64,000 nt of DNA from an uncultured Stomatobaculum sp. (GTDB lineage: Bacteria; Bacillota; Clostridia; Lachnospirales; Lachnospiraceae). The stretch's first letter is position 1. The number at the start of each line of letters is the position of its first letter. A program made the position numbers and the translations under genes. Under the pieces are notes generated by a model. That model saw nothing but the letters and a program-made list of their open reading frames with translations, was not told where the DNA came from and ran no database searches. Shown piece after piece: positions 16,241 to 30,115 of this stretch. The DNA is taken from positions 1-64,000 of the forward strand of contig NZ_CALEYG010000003.1 in NCBI RefSeq assembly GCF_937924975.1, in the 5' to 3' direction.

Positions 16241-16744
16241 ATGGATACACAGGCACTGGTAACCATCGTGCCTTCGACCTTTGTTCTGACCATCCTGAAT
16301 CTCTTCATTCAGCTGTTTCTGATGAAGAAATTTCTGTTTCAGCCGGTGAAGCGCATCCTTGAGGAGCGCCAGAAGCGCGCGGATCAGAACATCCGGGCAG
16401 CAGAGCAGGAAAAGGCCGAGGCAGAGGCTGTCAAGGCAGAGTATACAAAGAATATGGAGCAGGCGCGCGAAGAGGCTGCAAGCATCTTGGAGCGCGCAAA
16501 GCAGGATGCATCCCAGCAGGCGGATGTGCTGCTCGCGAGTGCGCGCAGCGAAGCGCAGGCACTGAAAGCGAAGGCGGAGAGCGATATCCGTCAGGAGAAG
16601 AAGCGCGCACTGAACGAGGCGAAGGATGAAATCGGCGGACTCGCGATGGACATCGCGGGACGTGTCGTGGAGCGTGAAATCCACGAGGCGGATCACCGCG
16701 CACTGATTGACGACTTCCTGCAGAAGGTTGAGGATGCGTCATGA
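16241..16744 (+). CDS. atpF: ATP synthase F0 subunit b
   Basis: 167 residues. One N-terminal membrane helix (VPSTFVLTILNLFIQLFLM), then a long charged helix rich in Ala, Glu, Lys and Arg that forms the peripheral stalk as a dimer, ending with the delta-binding region. Length is usual. The stop overlaps the start of atpH (ATGA), so translation is coupled. Confidence 0.93.
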   Translation: MDTQALVTIVPSTFVLTILNLFIQLFLMKKFLFQPVKRILEERQKRADQNIRAAEQEKAEAEAVKAEYTKNMEQAREEAASILERAKQDASQQADVLLASARSEAQALKAKAESDIRQEKKRALNEAKDEIGGLAMDIAGRVVEREIHEADHRALIDDFLQKVEDAS

Positions 16745-17280
16745 TGCGCACGGCCGAGCTCTACGGCGGAAGTTTTTATGACCTGGCCGCAGAGGAGAAG
16801 CAGGAGAAGGACATACTCGAGGAGATGCAGGGCATCGGAACATTACTGCGGGAAAATCCGAAGTATGCCGCGTTGCTCTCCGAGCCGAGCCTCCCGAAGG
16901 AGAAGCGCTTAGAGCTTCTCGATCAGGCGTTCCGCGGTGAAATCAGACCCTATCTCCTGAATTTCTTGAAGCTCATTACCGAGAGAGGGCTCCTGTTTCA
17001 GTATGCGAGCATGTGTCGCGCATTTGAGCGGCGCTACAATGAGGCACATAACATCGCCGTGGCGCTGGTGCGCACGGCAGCGGCGCTCGACGAGAGCGAA
17101 AAAATCAAACTGCGGGAAGCGCTCGAAAAGCAGAGCGGAAAGCAGGTGGTGCTCAAGGAGCGGGTGGAGGCAAGCCTGCTCGGCGGCATCGTGGTCGAGA
17201 TAGACGGCAAGACCTTGGACGGCAGCGTTGCGGGCCGGCTTCTCGCCATTCGCAAAAAAGTGGAAGAGATAGTACTGTAA
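16741..17280 (+). CDS. atpH: ATP synthase F1 subunit delta
   Basis: 179 residues. N-terminal helical OSCP domain starting LYGGSFYDLAAEEKQEK and C-terminal LKERVEASLLGGIVVEIDGKTLDGSVAGRL motif region typical of delta. It joins the b-subunit stalk to the top of F1. It overlaps atpF by 4 bp. Confidence 0.92.
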   Translation: MMRTAELYGGSFYDLAAEEKQEKDILEEMQGIGTLLRENPKYAALLSEPSLPKEKRLELLDQAFRGEIRPYLLNFLKLITERGLLFQYASMCRAFERRYNEAHNIAVALVRTAAALDESEKIKLREALEKQSGKQVVLKERVEASLLGGIVVEIDGKTLDGSVAGRLLAIRKKVEEIVL

Positions 17281-17295
17281 AAAGGTGGGCATAGA

Positions 17296-18837
<1,542 letters not shown>

Positions 18838-18849
18838 CAGGAGGAGACG

Positions 18850-21173
<2,324 letters not shown>

Positions 21174-21185
21174 GGAGGAGAGCGC

Positions 21186-21602
21186 ATGGCGAACTTCCAT
21201 TTGGAAATTGTCACGCTGGACGGGCTGAAATACGAGGGTGAGGTGGAGCGTCTTACGCTCCGCAGCATCACGGGTGATCTCGCAATCCTCGCGCGTCATA
21301 CGAATTACTGCACGGCAGTCGGTATGGGTACGGCAAAGCTTCGGTTTCCCGACGGAAAAGAGCGGGAGGCCGCTTGTGTCGGCGGCATGCTCTCGGTGAT
21401 GGACGGTGTATGCCGCTTACTGCCGACCACCTTCGAGTGGAGCGACGAGATTGATTTGCACCGCGCGGAGGAGGCCAAGCAGAGAGCCGAGGAGCGGCTC
21501 AAGGCGAAGCTCTCGGATGAGGAGAGAATTCAGGCGCGCGCCAAGTTGTACCGCGCACTGATTCGCATCCAGACGGCGGGACAGCCCAAACACAAGCTGT
21601 GA
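21186..21602 (+). CDS. atpC: ATP synthase F1 subunit epsilon
   Basis: 138 residues. N-terminal beta-sandwich (FHLEIVTLDGLKYEGEVERL, GDLAILARHTNY) and a C-terminal helical hairpin rich in Ala, Glu and Arg that regulates ATP hydrolysis. Last gene of the operon. Confidence 0.93.
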   Translation: MANFHLEIVTLDGLKYEGEVERLTLRSITGDLAILARHTNYCTAVGMGTAKLRFPDGKEREAACVGGMLSVMDGVCRLLPTTFEWSDEIDLHRAEEAKQRAEERLKAKLSDEERIQARAKLYRALIRIQTAGQPKHKL

Positions 21603-21634
21603 ACGGCGAAGGCAGGTCAAAACAGTGAAGAGGA

Positions 21635-21684
21635 CAGGGGAATCTGTCACGGAAGGCAAAGGCGTTCTGTGACAGATTCCCCTG
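21635..21684 (+). terminator. Long inverted repeat after atpC, probable terminator overlapping the ftsK promoter
   Basis: A perfect 16-bp inverted repeat, CAGGGGAATCTGTCAC (21635-21650) and GTGACAGATTCCCCTG (21669-21684), with an 18-nt loop. The bases after it (CTTGTGTT) are only moderately T-rich, so termination may be incomplete. The first six bases of the 3' arm form the -35 box of the next promoter. Confidence 0.6.
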
Positions 21685-21697
21685 CTTGTGTTATACT
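21669..21697 (+). promoter_or_regulatory. Promoter of the ftsK gene cluster, nested in the hairpin
   Basis: GTGACA (21669-21674), a 17-bp spacer and TATACT (21692-21697), with TG before the -10 (extended). The -35 lies in the 3' arm of the upstream inverted repeat. Confidence 0.65.
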
Positions 21698-21753
21698 GTA
21701 AGTTCAGGGTTCCTATTTTATCGAACGCAGGTTCACGGAGAGGAGGGGCGATT

Positions 21754-24678
21754 TTGGCGCAGAAAAAGGGCGGAAGCAGACGGCGTACCGCGACAACGGC
21801 AAAAAACAGAAAACGGAGCAGCGCGACTGTGCGGAAAAAGCGGCAGTCAGCAGCGGAGCAACCCCTATTTTTGCGTGAGGAAGCACTGCCCCTTTTGTTC
21901 GGTCTTCTGGCAGTCCTTTTGCTGCTCGGCAATTTTGGACTCTGCGGCGCACTCGGTGCCGTGCTTCGCGATGTGCAGCTGGGTCTCTTTGGCAGTCTGG
22001 GGTTCTTGTTTCCGCTGTTGCTCTGCGGGACCGTGATTTACAGCCTTCTCTCAGGTGACAAGGAGCGGGCGCTCCGGAAAAACACAGCGCTTTTTCTCTC
22101 CTATGTGTTTCTGATTGTATTGGCACATCTCATGCAGGGGACAGAGGGCGGCAATCTCGCCTATCTTTATGCCGGCAAGCGGGGCGGCGGTGCCGTCGGC
22201 GGACTGCTCGCCGGTGCACTCCGCGCGGTTCTGGGGCAGGTCGGGGCTGCGCTGATTGTATTGGTGCTCCTGATTCTCTGCCTTTCGTATGTCACGGAAA
22301 AATCGTTTGTCGCGCTCGTGCAGCGCCAAAGCGACAAGGCCTATGTCCGTACCCGCGAAGTGCTTGCGAGGCGTCGCGCAGAGAGAGAGCAGCGACAGGC
22401 TGCGCTCTCGGCGGAAGTTGCGGCGCGGCTCGAAGAGCTCGAAGCCAAGAAGGCGGCTTTGGAGGCCGGAAATCCGGTCACTGAGGACAGCGAGGCGGCG
22501 AAAACAGAGACAGCCCCCATCCCCGGAACATCCTGGAAAAAAATGATTGACGCCATACAACCGGACAAACAGACTGCGGAAGAAGAGGCGGATGCATTGC
22601 CGCGCGAGGTCATACGGACGGAGATCGAGGATGGCTGGGAGGAGCGCCGGAGCGCAAGGCGGGAATTCCGCGAGGAAGACGAGCCGGAGGTACTGCATTT
22701 TTCGCGAGACTTGTATCCACCGGAAGAGACCGTGACAGAGGAGGCGTCTGCCGTACCGCCGACGCCGGACTTGTACGCGGACGGCGACCCCGCCCTCCTC
22801 GAAGCGTTGCGACGTGCCGATGAAATTTTAAGACGGGATGACAGTCCGGCAGAAGAGACAGCGGTTTCACAGAAAGAAGACAGGTATGACGAACCGACAT
22901 ATGATGAACCGATTTCTTTCGGTGAGGCATACGAGGCACCGGAGACAGAGCTGAGCGAAGCCGAAAGGGCAGAGAAACTCGCGCAGATTGAAAAGAGCGA
23001 GACTGCCGAGTGGAACCGAGACGAAGAGGAGGTGCCGCGCTCCATCGAAATTGCCGAGGCCGAGCCATTGCGCCCTCTTTCGTTCCGGACGGAAGAGCGC
23101 GGTGTCGCGACAGACACAGCGCCTGCCCGGACAGCGACGACGCGGCAGGAGACAGCTTCGCGGCAGCAGAGCGCGTACAGGCAAGTCAGCGCGCCGAAGA
23201 AACCGGCGCCGCCGAAAAAGTACAAGACACCGCCGCTTGACCTTCTCGAAAAGGGCAAGGAAAAGCGACAGGAGAGCGATCTCGAGTACAGGACAACGGC
23301 GTTGAAACTCGAGGAGACCCTTCACAATTTCGGCGTCGATGTCAAAGTCACGAACTTCAGCTGCGGGCCGGCCGTGACGCGCTACGAGCTTCTGCCCGCG
23401 CAGGGCGTCAAGGTCGGGCGTATCGTGGCGCTCGCCGATGACATTAAACTCAGCCTCGCGGCGGCGGATATCCGCATCGAGGCGCCGATTCCCGGCAAGT
23501 CCGCAGTCGGCATCGAGGTGCCGAACAAGGAGAACAATACGGTCTATCTTCGGGATCTCCTGGAGAGCGAGCGCTTCAAAAAGGCAAACGGCAAGATCAG
23601 TTTCGCGGTCGGCAAGGACATTGCGGGACAGACTGTGGTCACGGACATCGCAAAGATGCCGCATCTCCTGATTGCCGGTGCGACGGGCTCCGGTAAGTCG
23701 GTTTGTATCAACACGTTGATTATGAGCATCCTCTACCGCTATCGGCCGGAGGAAGTGAAACTCATCATGATAGACCCGAAGGTCGTGGAACTCTCGGTCT
23801 ACAACGGCATCCCGCACCTCCTGATTCCGGTCGTCACGGATCCGAAGAAGGCAGCGGGGGCGCTCAACTGGGCGGTTGCGGAAATGACGGACCGCTACCG
23901 GAAATTCGCGGAGACCGGTGTTCGCGACCTGCGGGGCTATAACGAGAGAATCCGGGCGGCCGCGGCGAGCGGGACGGTGCGTCAGGAGGATTTGCCGACG
24001 CCGTTACCCCAGCTCGTCATCATCATCGATGAGCTTGCCGACCTCATGATGGTCTCCAAAAATGAGGTGGAAGAGGCTATCTGCCGCATTGCGCAGCTCG
24101 CCCGTGCGGCCGGCATGCACCTCGTGATCGCAACGCAGCGGCCGAGTGTCAATGTCATCACCGGCCTCATCAAGGCAAATATACCGTCCCGCATCGCGTT
24201 TGCGGTCTCCTCGGGGATCGACTCGCGGACCATTCTGGACGGTGTCGGCGCGGAAAAACTGCTCGGAAAGGGTGATATGCTCTTTTTCCCGCAGGGTATC
24301 CCGAAGCCGGTGCGTGTGCAGGGCGCCTTTGTCTCGGATCAGGAAGTGCAGAAGGCGGTCGAATTCATCCGGGAAGAGGAGATTCCGCTCTCGTACTCGG
24401 AAGAGATCGAGGACAAGATTTTGCGTTCGGGTGACAGTCCGGCGGTTCAGACTGCCGACAGCGGACGAGATCCGCTCTTTTTCCAGGCGGGACGCTTTGT
24501 GATCGAGAAGAACAAGGCTTCGATCGGAAATCTGCAGCGCATGTTTAAAATCGGTTTTAACCGCGCGGCGCGTATCATGGATCAGCTCGCGGCGGCGGGT
24601 GTGGTCGGCGAAGAGCAGGGCACCAAGCCCCGCGAGTTGCTGATGAGTATGGAAGAGTTTGAAGCAATGGAGCAATGA
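21754..24678 (+). CDS. ftsK: DNA translocase FtsK/SpoIIIE
   Basis: 974 residues from TTG 21754, with AGGAGG about 7 bases upstream; an earlier in-frame GTG at 21688 lies inside the promoter. Basic N-terminus, four membrane helices (about 45-190), a long Glu/Ala-rich linker (about 200-500) and the motor: Walker [16 protein letters not shown] near 640, Walker [14 protein letters not shown] near 755. The C-terminal gamma winged helix (about 907-974, starting [20 protein letters not shown]) reads polar DNA sequences. It pumps chromosomal DNA at the division septum or into spores. It opens a tightly packed gene cluster. Confidence 0.95.
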   Translation: MAQKKGGSRRRTATTAKNRKRSSATVRKKRQSAAEQPLFLREEALPLLFGLLAVLLLLGNFGLCGALGAVLRDVQLGLFGSLGFLFPLLLCGTVIYSLLSGDKERALRKNTALFLSYVFLIVLAHLMQGTEGGNLAYLYAGKRGGGAVGGLLAGALRAVLGQVGAALIVLVLLILCLSYVTEKSFVALVQRQSDKAYVRTREVLARRRAEREQRQAALSAEVAARLEELEAKKAALEAGNPVTEDSEAAKTETAPIPGTSWKKMIDAIQPDKQTAEEEADALPREVIRTEIEDGWEERRSARREFREEDEPEVLHFSRDLYPPEETVTEEASAVPPTPDLYADGDPALLEALRRADEILRRDDSPAEETAVSQKEDRYDEPTYDEPISFGEAYEAPETELSEAERAEKLAQIEKSETAEWNRDEEEVPRSIEIAEAEPLRPLSFRTEERGVATDTAPARTATTRQETASRQQSAYRQVSAPKKPAPPKKYKTPPLDLLEKGKEKRQESDLEYRTTALKLEETLHNFGVDVKVTNFSCGPAVTRYELLPAQGVKVGRIVALADDIKLSLAAADIRIEAPIPGKSAVGIEVPNKENNTVYLRDLLESERFKKANGKISFAVGKDIAGQTVVTDIAKMPHLLIAGATGSGKSVCINTLIMSILYRYRPEEVKLIMIDPKVVELSVYNGIPHLLIPVVTDPKKAAGALNWAVAEMTDRYRKFAETGVRDLRGYNERIRAAAASGTVRQEDLPTPLPQLVIIIDELADLMMVSKNEVEEAICRIAQLARAAGMHLVIATQRPSVNVITGLIKANIPSRIAFAVSSGIDSRTILDGVGAEKLLGKGDMLFFPQGIPKPVRVQGAFVSDQEVQKAVEFIREEEIPLSYSEEIEDKILRSGDSPAVQTADSGRDPLFFQAGRFVIEKNKASIGNLQRMFKIGFNRAARIMDQLAAAGVVGEEQGTKPRELLMSMEEFEAMEQ

Positions 24679-24691
24679 GAGGAAGAGACAT

Positions 24692-26167
24692 ATGAAATTA
24701 CTGGAACTTGCGATGTCGGAGCTCAAGGGAGAGCTCCTGCAGGGCGATATGGGCGTGGAACTCGGTGCACTGGTGTATGATTCGCGAAAAATCAGTCCGG
24801 GTTGTCTGTTTGTCTGCATGAAGGGTGCCAATTTTGACTCTCACGAGCTGCTCCCCGAGCTTCCGGGCAAGGGCGTTGCGGCGGTTGTCATTGACCGCGA
24901 AGTCGAAGCGCTGCCGGAGGGGCTTACTGTGTACCGCGCGGACAATGCGCGGGCGGCCCTGGCGGCGCTCTCGGCGGCCTACTTCGGTTTCCCGGCGCGG
25001 AAACTCCTTACGATCGGCGTGACCGGCACCAAGGGCAAGACGACGACCACCCACATGATACGCGCGCTGCTCGAGGCGGGCGGCATTCCGACCGGGCTCA
25101 TCGGCACCAACGGCATCACCGTCGGCAAAGAACACATCGCGACCAAGAATACGACACCGGAGTCCTATGAGATTCAGGAGAGTTTCCGGAAAATGGCGGA
25201 TGCGGGCTTGAAGGCTGTGGTCATGGAGGTCTCGAGTCAGGGGCTTATGTTGCACCGCACAGGCAGTATTCTGTTCGACTACGGCATTTTTATGAACATT
25301 GCGCCGGATCACATCGGTCCGAATGAGCACAAGAGTTTTGAGGAATACCTGTTCTGGAAGTCGCAACTCTTTTTGCAGTGCAAGACGGGACTCATCAATG
25401 CGGACGATGTGCACTCGCTCTACATTGAGAAAATGGCGACTTGCGAGAAGTTGTACCGCTTCGGCGAAAAGAATCCGGCGGACTTTACGCTTCGCAATCT
25501 CTCCCATACGGCAGACCCCGATTTTGTCGGTATGTGCTTTGACTTTGCGGGCGCGGGACGAGACGTCGCGGATGTCAAGGTCGGTATGCCGGGACGCTTC
25601 AACGCGGAAAATGCACTCGCGGCGCTCTCGGTTGCGGCACTCGCGGGGGTGAAGGATGAAGTGCTTCGTATCGGATTAAAAAACATCCGCGTGAACGGCC
25701 GGATGGAGATTGTTAAGCTGCATCCCTACACGGTTCTGGTGGACTATGCGCACAATGCGGTCAGCATGGAAGCTCTGCTCGACGCCCTGCGCGAGTACCA
25801 TCCGAAGCGTCTCGTGGTCGTGTTCGGCTGCGGCGGCAACCGCGCCAAGGAGCGCCGGTCATCGATGGGAGAAATCGGCGGCAAAAAGGCGGATCTCTCG
25901 ATTATCACGGCGGACAACTCCCGCTATGAAAAAGTCGAGGATATTCTCGCCGACATTCGCGAGAGCATCGAGAAGACCGGCGGCGCATTCATTGAGATTC
26001 CGGACAGACGGGAAGCCATCTACTATGCGGTGCAGAAGGCAGAGCCCGGCGATATGATTGCGATTATCGGCAAAGGACACGAGGACTACCAAGAGATTTG
26101 CGGTGTGCGCACGCACTTCCTGGACCGGGAAGTGGCGGAAGATGCGCTCCGCGAGATGGGAGAGTGA
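24692..26167 (+). CDS. murE: UDP-N-acetylmuramyl-tripeptide synthetase MurE
   Basis: 491 residues from ATG 24692 with AGAGGAAGAG upstream. Mur ligase with three domains: ATP loop GVTGTKGKTTTTHM near 108, central domain with TKNTTPESYEI, C-terminal domain with VDYAHNAVSMEALLDAL. It adds the third residue to UDP-MurNAc-L-Ala-D-Glu. The specificity loop reads DNSR (near 406); the Arg is shared with the DNPR motif of meso-diaminopimelate enzymes, so mDAP is likelier than lysine. It starts 13 bp after ftsK. Confidence 0.93.
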   Translation: MKLLELAMSELKGELLQGDMGVELGALVYDSRKISPGCLFVCMKGANFDSHELLPELPGKGVAAVVIDREVEALPEGLTVYRADNARAALAALSAAYFGFPARKLLTIGVTGTKGKTTTTHMIRALLEAGGIPTGLIGTNGITVGKEHIATKNTTPESYEIQESFRKMADAGLKAVVMEVSSQGLMLHRTGSILFDYGIFMNIAPDHIGPNEHKSFEEYLFWKSQLFLQCKTGLINADDVHSLYIEKMATCEKLYRFGEKNPADFTLRNLSHTADPDFVGMCFDFAGAGRDVADVKVGMPGRFNAENALAALSVAALAGVKDEVLRIGLKNIRVNGRMEIVKLHPYTVLVDYAHNAVSMEALLDALREYHPKRLVVVFGCGGNRAKERRSSMGEIGGKKADLSIITADNSRYEKVEDILADIRESIEKTGGAFIEIPDRREAIYYAVQKAEPGDMIAIIGKGHEDYQEICGVRTHFLDREVAEDALREMGE

Positions 26168-26168
26168 G

Positions 26169-27584
26169 ATGCGCGCGCTGAATGTAGGTGAAATCAGAGA
26201 GGCAACCGGCGGCGAGCTGCTGTTTGGCCGGGAAGAAGAAAAGATCTCTTATGTCAGCATTGATTCGCGGGATGTGAAGGCGGAGACCCTCTTCGTGCCG
26301 CTTGTCGGCGAGAAAGTGGATGCACACCGCTTTTTGGAGCAGGTGATTGCGGACGGTGCCAAGGCGGTCTTCACCGCAGAAGAGTTGACGGAGGCACAGC
26401 ATGAGGCTGCGGCGGCTGCAGGGACTGCGGTCATCCGTGTGGCCGACACGCTTCTCGCCTTACAGGCACTTGCGGGTTGGCTAAGAAGCCGCCTCTCGCT
26501 GCCGTTAATCGGCGTGACCGGCAGTGTGGGCAAAACCACAACCCGCGAGATGATTGCGGCTGCGCTCTCGGCAAAGTACCGAGTGTTTAAGACCAAGGCG
26601 AATCACAATTCGCAGATCGGCGTACCGCTCACGCTACTCGACATCGAAGACGAAGAAATCGGTGTGATTGAGATGGGCATCAGCCGCCCGGGCGAGATGC
26701 ACATCATCAGCGAACTCGTGCGTCCTGCGGCGGCCGTCGTCACCAACATTGGCACGGCGCACCTCATGGAACTCGGAAGCCGGGAAAATATACGCGATGA
26801 GAAATTAAAAATACAGGACGGTATGCAAAATGATGCACTGCTGTTTCGAAATGCGGACGATGCGATGCTGCTCTCGGGTCAGGTCCGGGAGGGAATTACG
26901 GCGCGCACCTATGGCCTCGCGGAAGGTGCGGACTGCCGCGCGGAGAATGTCGGCTTGGTCAACGGCTGTGCCGTATTTACGGCAAATATACGCGGTAAGC
27001 GCGTCGCCGTGAAACTCGGCGTGCCGGGCGAGCATCAGGTGTGGAACGCTCTTGCGGCGCTCGGGGTTGCGGAAGCGTACGGCGTTCCGCTTGCGGGAGC
27101 GGCCGCGAAACTCGAGAAATTCAAGGGCTATCGTCACCGCCAGCAGATTTTTGAGCGCGACGGCGTGCTGGTGATCGATGACAGCTATAACGCCAGCCCG
27201 GCTTCGATGCGGGCGGCGCTCTCGATTCTCCGCGAGATGAAGGATCGCCGTCGCATTGCGGTGCTCGGCGATATGAAAGAGCTCGGCGAAGCGGAGAAAG
27301 AGCTGCACCGGGAAATCGGCGCGGAGCTTGCAGTCGCGAAAGGGGCGGAGTGCCTGTATACACTCGGCGACCTCGCGGCGGAGCTCGCCGCAGCGTGTCG
27401 GGAGAGCTGCGACGCGGACTATCGCCCCGAACTTCGCTGTTTTTCGGATCGAGAGTCGCTTTTTGCGGCGCTCAAAGCGCTGGTAAAGCCGGGCGATGCG
27501 CTGCTCTTGAAAGCTTCGAACAGTATGAAGTTCTCGGAACTCGCGGATTATTTTTCGGGACAGGGAGAGCGAGGCGCGCATTGA
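26169..27584 (+). CDS. murF: UDP-N-acetylmuramoyl-tripeptide--D-alanyl-D-alanine ligase MurF
   Basis: 471 residues from ATG 26169, one base after the murE stop codon. N-terminal substrate domain with VSIDSRDV, ATP loop GVTGSVGKTTTREM near 114, and C-terminal VIDDSYNASPASMRAAL typical of MurF. It adds D-Ala-D-Ala to complete the wall pentapeptide in the cytoplasm. Its stop overlaps the priA start (TTGA). Confidence 0.95.
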   Translation: MRALNVGEIREATGGELLFGREEEKISYVSIDSRDVKAETLFVPLVGEKVDAHRFLEQVIADGAKAVFTAEELTEAQHEAAAAAGTAVIRVADTLLALQALAGWLRSRLSLPLIGVTGSVGKTTTREMIAAALSAKYRVFKTKANHNSQIGVPLTLLDIEDEEIGVIEMGISRPGEMHIISELVRPAAAVVTNIGTAHLMELGSRENIRDEKLKIQDGMQNDALLFRNADDAMLLSGQVREGITARTYGLAEGADCRAENVGLVNGCAVFTANIRGKRVAVKLGVPGEHQVWNALAALGVAEAYGVPLAGAAAKLEKFKGYRHRQQIFERDGVLVIDDSYNASPASMRAALSILREMKDRRRIAVLGDMKELGEAEKELHREIGAELAVAKGAECLYTLGDLAAELAAACRESCDADYRPELRCFSDRESLFAALKALVKPGDALLLKASNSMKFSELADYFSGQGERGAH

Positions 27585-29596
27585 GCGAGCGCTATGCGGA
27601 TGTCATTCCGAACATCAGCCATGAGAGCGTGGACCGCCCGTTTACCTATATCATTCCTGAGGACTTGCGCGGAAAACTTACACCGGGAACTGCGGTGCAA
27701 GTGCCCTTCGGCAATGCGAAGGAAGCAAAACTCGGCTATGTGCTCGCGCTCCGGAAAGAAGCGCCGACCGGATTTCAGCTCCGCGAAATTCTGGGAATTG
27801 CCGAAAAAAAGGTCGGCGTGGAAGAGAGGCTTCTGACCCTTGCGGTCTGGATGCATGAGCACTACGGCTGCATGTTAAACCAGGCGCTGAAAACCGTGCT
27901 GCCGGTCAAGGAGGCTGTGAAAGCGCGGCCGCGGAAGACCGAAGCGACGGGGCGCAGCGAGGCAAAAGTCGCCAGGCCAGCGCGGGAACTCACATCAGAA
28001 CAGAGTACCGTGCTCTCGGAACTTCGGCGCGCGGAGGCAGAGAAACCGGGCGGCAGCTATCTGCTCTTCGGCGTGACCGGCAGCGGGAAAACGGAAGTTT
28101 ACATGCGCTGTATCGAAGAACAGCGCCGCCTGGGGAGACAGGCCATTTTATTGCTGCCGGAAATCAACCTGACCTTTCAGACCGTGCGCTATCTGGAAGA
28201 GCGCTTCGGCGAGGAAGTCGCAATCATCCACTCCAAGCTCTCGAAGGGCGAGCGCTATCGCCAGTTTCTCCGCGCGGCGCGCGGGGAGGCAAGTGTCATG
28301 GTGGGACCGCGTTCGGCACTCTTTGCGCCGTTTCCGAATCTCGGGCTCATCATCATCGATGAGGAGCACGACAGCGCCTACCGGAACGATGCCGTGCCGC
28401 GCTATGACGCGCGGGAAGTCGCGGCCAAGCGGGCAGAGCTCTCCGGGGCCCAGCTGATTCTCGGCTCTGCGACTCCTTCGGTCGAGAGCTGGCAACGCGC
28501 GAAGCAGGGCGAGTATCGACTGCTTCGCCTCACGAAGCGCGCGGTTTCCGGTGCCGTTCCGGCGGAGGCAACTGTCGTGGATCTTCGCGACGAACTGCGG
28601 AAGGGCAACCGCTCGGTTTTTAGCCGAGCGCTCAGCGAAAAAATTGTGTCGCGGCTTTCGCGCGGCGAGCAGGTCATGCTCTTTATGAACCGGCGCGGCT
28701 ATGCGCGCTTTCTGTCCTGCCGGAGCTGTGGCGAGGCGCTTCGCTGCCCGCATTGCGATGTGACATTGACCCTTCACGAAGACGGCAGTCTTCGCTGTCA
28801 CTACTGCGGATACCGTACCGTGAAACCGGAGCGCTGTCCGAGCTGCGGTTCTCCGTATCTTGCCGGCTTCGGTATGGGCACCCAGCAGCTGGTCGAGCAG
28901 ACCGGGCGCATGTTCCCGGCGGCGCGCGTATTGCGGCTGGACGCGGATGCGGTGCGGGGACATGACAGTGGACAGGGCATACTGGAAAAATTCCGGGCGG
29001 GCAAAGCCGACATTCTGATCGGAACCCAGATGATTGTGAAAGGGCACGATTTCCCGAATGTGACGCTGGTGGGGGTGATGGCGGCGGATACCGAGCTCTA
29101 TGCAAATCGTTATACGAGCGCGGAGCGCTGCTTTCAGCTCTTAACACAGGCTGCGGGGCGCGCGGGACGCGCAAAAAAACGGGGAGAGTTTGTCATTCAG
29201 ACCTATCGCCCGGAACACTATGCGATTCAGAGTGCGGCGGCGCAGGACTATGAGCGCTTTGCGGCGGCGGAGCTCGCCTACCGTCGCGCAGCCGGGTACC
29301 CGCCGGTTTTGCACATGCTGACCATACAGCTCGCCGCCAAGGACGAGACTGCGCTCACACGGGCGGCGGCGCTCTTTGCGGACTGTCTCAAACAAGCGAC
29401 CGCGCTTGCTGCGGAGGCACCGCAGTGCATCGGGCCGGTCAATGCGGGCGTGTACCGCGTGCAGGACTATTTCCGGAAGATGATTTACATGAAGCATGCG
29501 TGCTATGATATACTGATACAAATCAAGACAGCGGCAGAGGAGGCGTTCCGGGCACAGATTCCGGGAGGCATTTCGCTTCTCTACGAGTTTGTCTGA
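27581..29596 (+). CDS. priA: Primosomal replication-restart helicase PriA
   Basis: 671 residues from TTG 27581, whose bases overlap the murF TGA; GGGAGAGCGAGG lies upstream. N-terminal DNA-binding domain (PNISHESVDRPFTYIIPE), then helicase with Walker A GVTGSGKTEVY near 163 and DEEH box near 257. Zinc-binding Cys pairs CRSCGEALRCPHCD and CHYCG/CPSCG lie at about 379-426, and QAAGRAGR is in motif VI. It reloads the replicative helicase at stalled forks. The shorter protein compared with E. coli is normal for Clostridia. Confidence 0.93.
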   Translation: MSERYADVIPNISHESVDRPFTYIIPEDLRGKLTPGTAVQVPFGNAKEAKLGYVLALRKEAPTGFQLREILGIAEKKVGVEERLLTLAVWMHEHYGCMLNQALKTVLPVKEAVKARPRKTEATGRSEAKVARPARELTSEQSTVLSELRRAEAEKPGGSYLLFGVTGSGKTEVYMRCIEEQRRLGRQAILLLPEINLTFQTVRYLEERFGEEVAIIHSKLSKGERYRQFLRAARGEASVMVGPRSALFAPFPNLGLIIIDEEHDSAYRNDAVPRYDAREVAAKRAELSGAQLILGSATPSVESWQRAKQGEYRLLRLTKRAVSGAVPAEATVVDLRDELRKGNRSVFSRALSEKIVSRLSRGEQVMLFMNRRGYARFLSCRSCGEALRCPHCDVTLTLHEDGSLRCHYCGYRTVKPERCPSCGSPYLAGFGMGTQQLVEQTGRMFPAARVLRLDADAVRGHDSGQGILEKFRAGKADILIGTQMIVKGHDFPNVTLVGVMAADTELYANRYTSAERCFQLLTQAAGRAGRAKKRGEFVIQTYRPEHYAIQSAAAQDYERFAAAELAYRRAAGYPPVLHMLTIQLAAKDETALTRAAALFADCLKQATALAAEAPQCIGPVNAGVYRVQDYFRKMIYMKHACYDILIQIKTAAEEAFRAQIPGGISLLYEFV

Positions 29597-29611
29597 CGGA
29601 GAGGAGAACAA

Positions 29612-30115
29612 GTGGCACTTCGTACAATCAGAGAGATCGGTGATCCTATTTTAAATCAGCGGGCCAAGGAGATTCAGAGCATGACCCCGCATCTAAAGAC
29701 GCTGATTGCCGACATGGTGGAGACCATGCGGGCGGCAAACGGCGTGGGGCTTGCGGCGCCGCAGGTCGGCATCCTGAAGCGGCTCGTCGTCATCGAGTGC
29801 GAGGAGGGCGAACTCCATGTGCTGATCAATCCCGAGATAACGGAGCGGGACGGCGAGCAGACCGGTTATGAAGGCTGCCTCAGCGTTCCGGGCAAGACCG
29901 GCATTGTGACGCGTCCGATGCATGTCATTGTCAAAGCGCTGAATGAGGACATGCAGCCTGTCACCGTCGAGGGCGAAGAGTTGCTCGCGCGGGCACTCTG
30001 CCATGAAATCGATCATCTGGACGGACATCTCTATACGGAAGTCGCCGAGGAGCTCTATACGAATGAGGAACTCGAGGCGATGCAGGAAGAAGAGGCGGCA
30101 GAGGAGCAGGAATGA
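29612..30115 (+). CDS. def: Peptide deformylase
   Basis: 167 residues from GTG 29612 with GAGGAG upstream. The three deformylase motifs are present: GVGLAAPQVG (near 43), EGCLSVPG with the metal-binding Cys (near 88), and HEIDHLDG with the two His ligands (near 130). It removes the formyl group from nascent proteins. Adjacent fmt adds this group, and the two genes overlap by ATGA. The C-terminus is acidic (EEEAAEEQE). Confidence 0.96.
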   Translation: MALRTIREIGDPILNQRAKEIQSMTPHLKTLIADMVETMRAANGVGLAAPQVGILKRLVVIECEEGELHVLINPEITERDGEQTGYEGCLSVPGKTGIVTRPMHVIVKALNEDMQPVTVEGEELLARALCHEIDHLDGHLYTEVAEELYTNEELEAMQEEEAAEEQE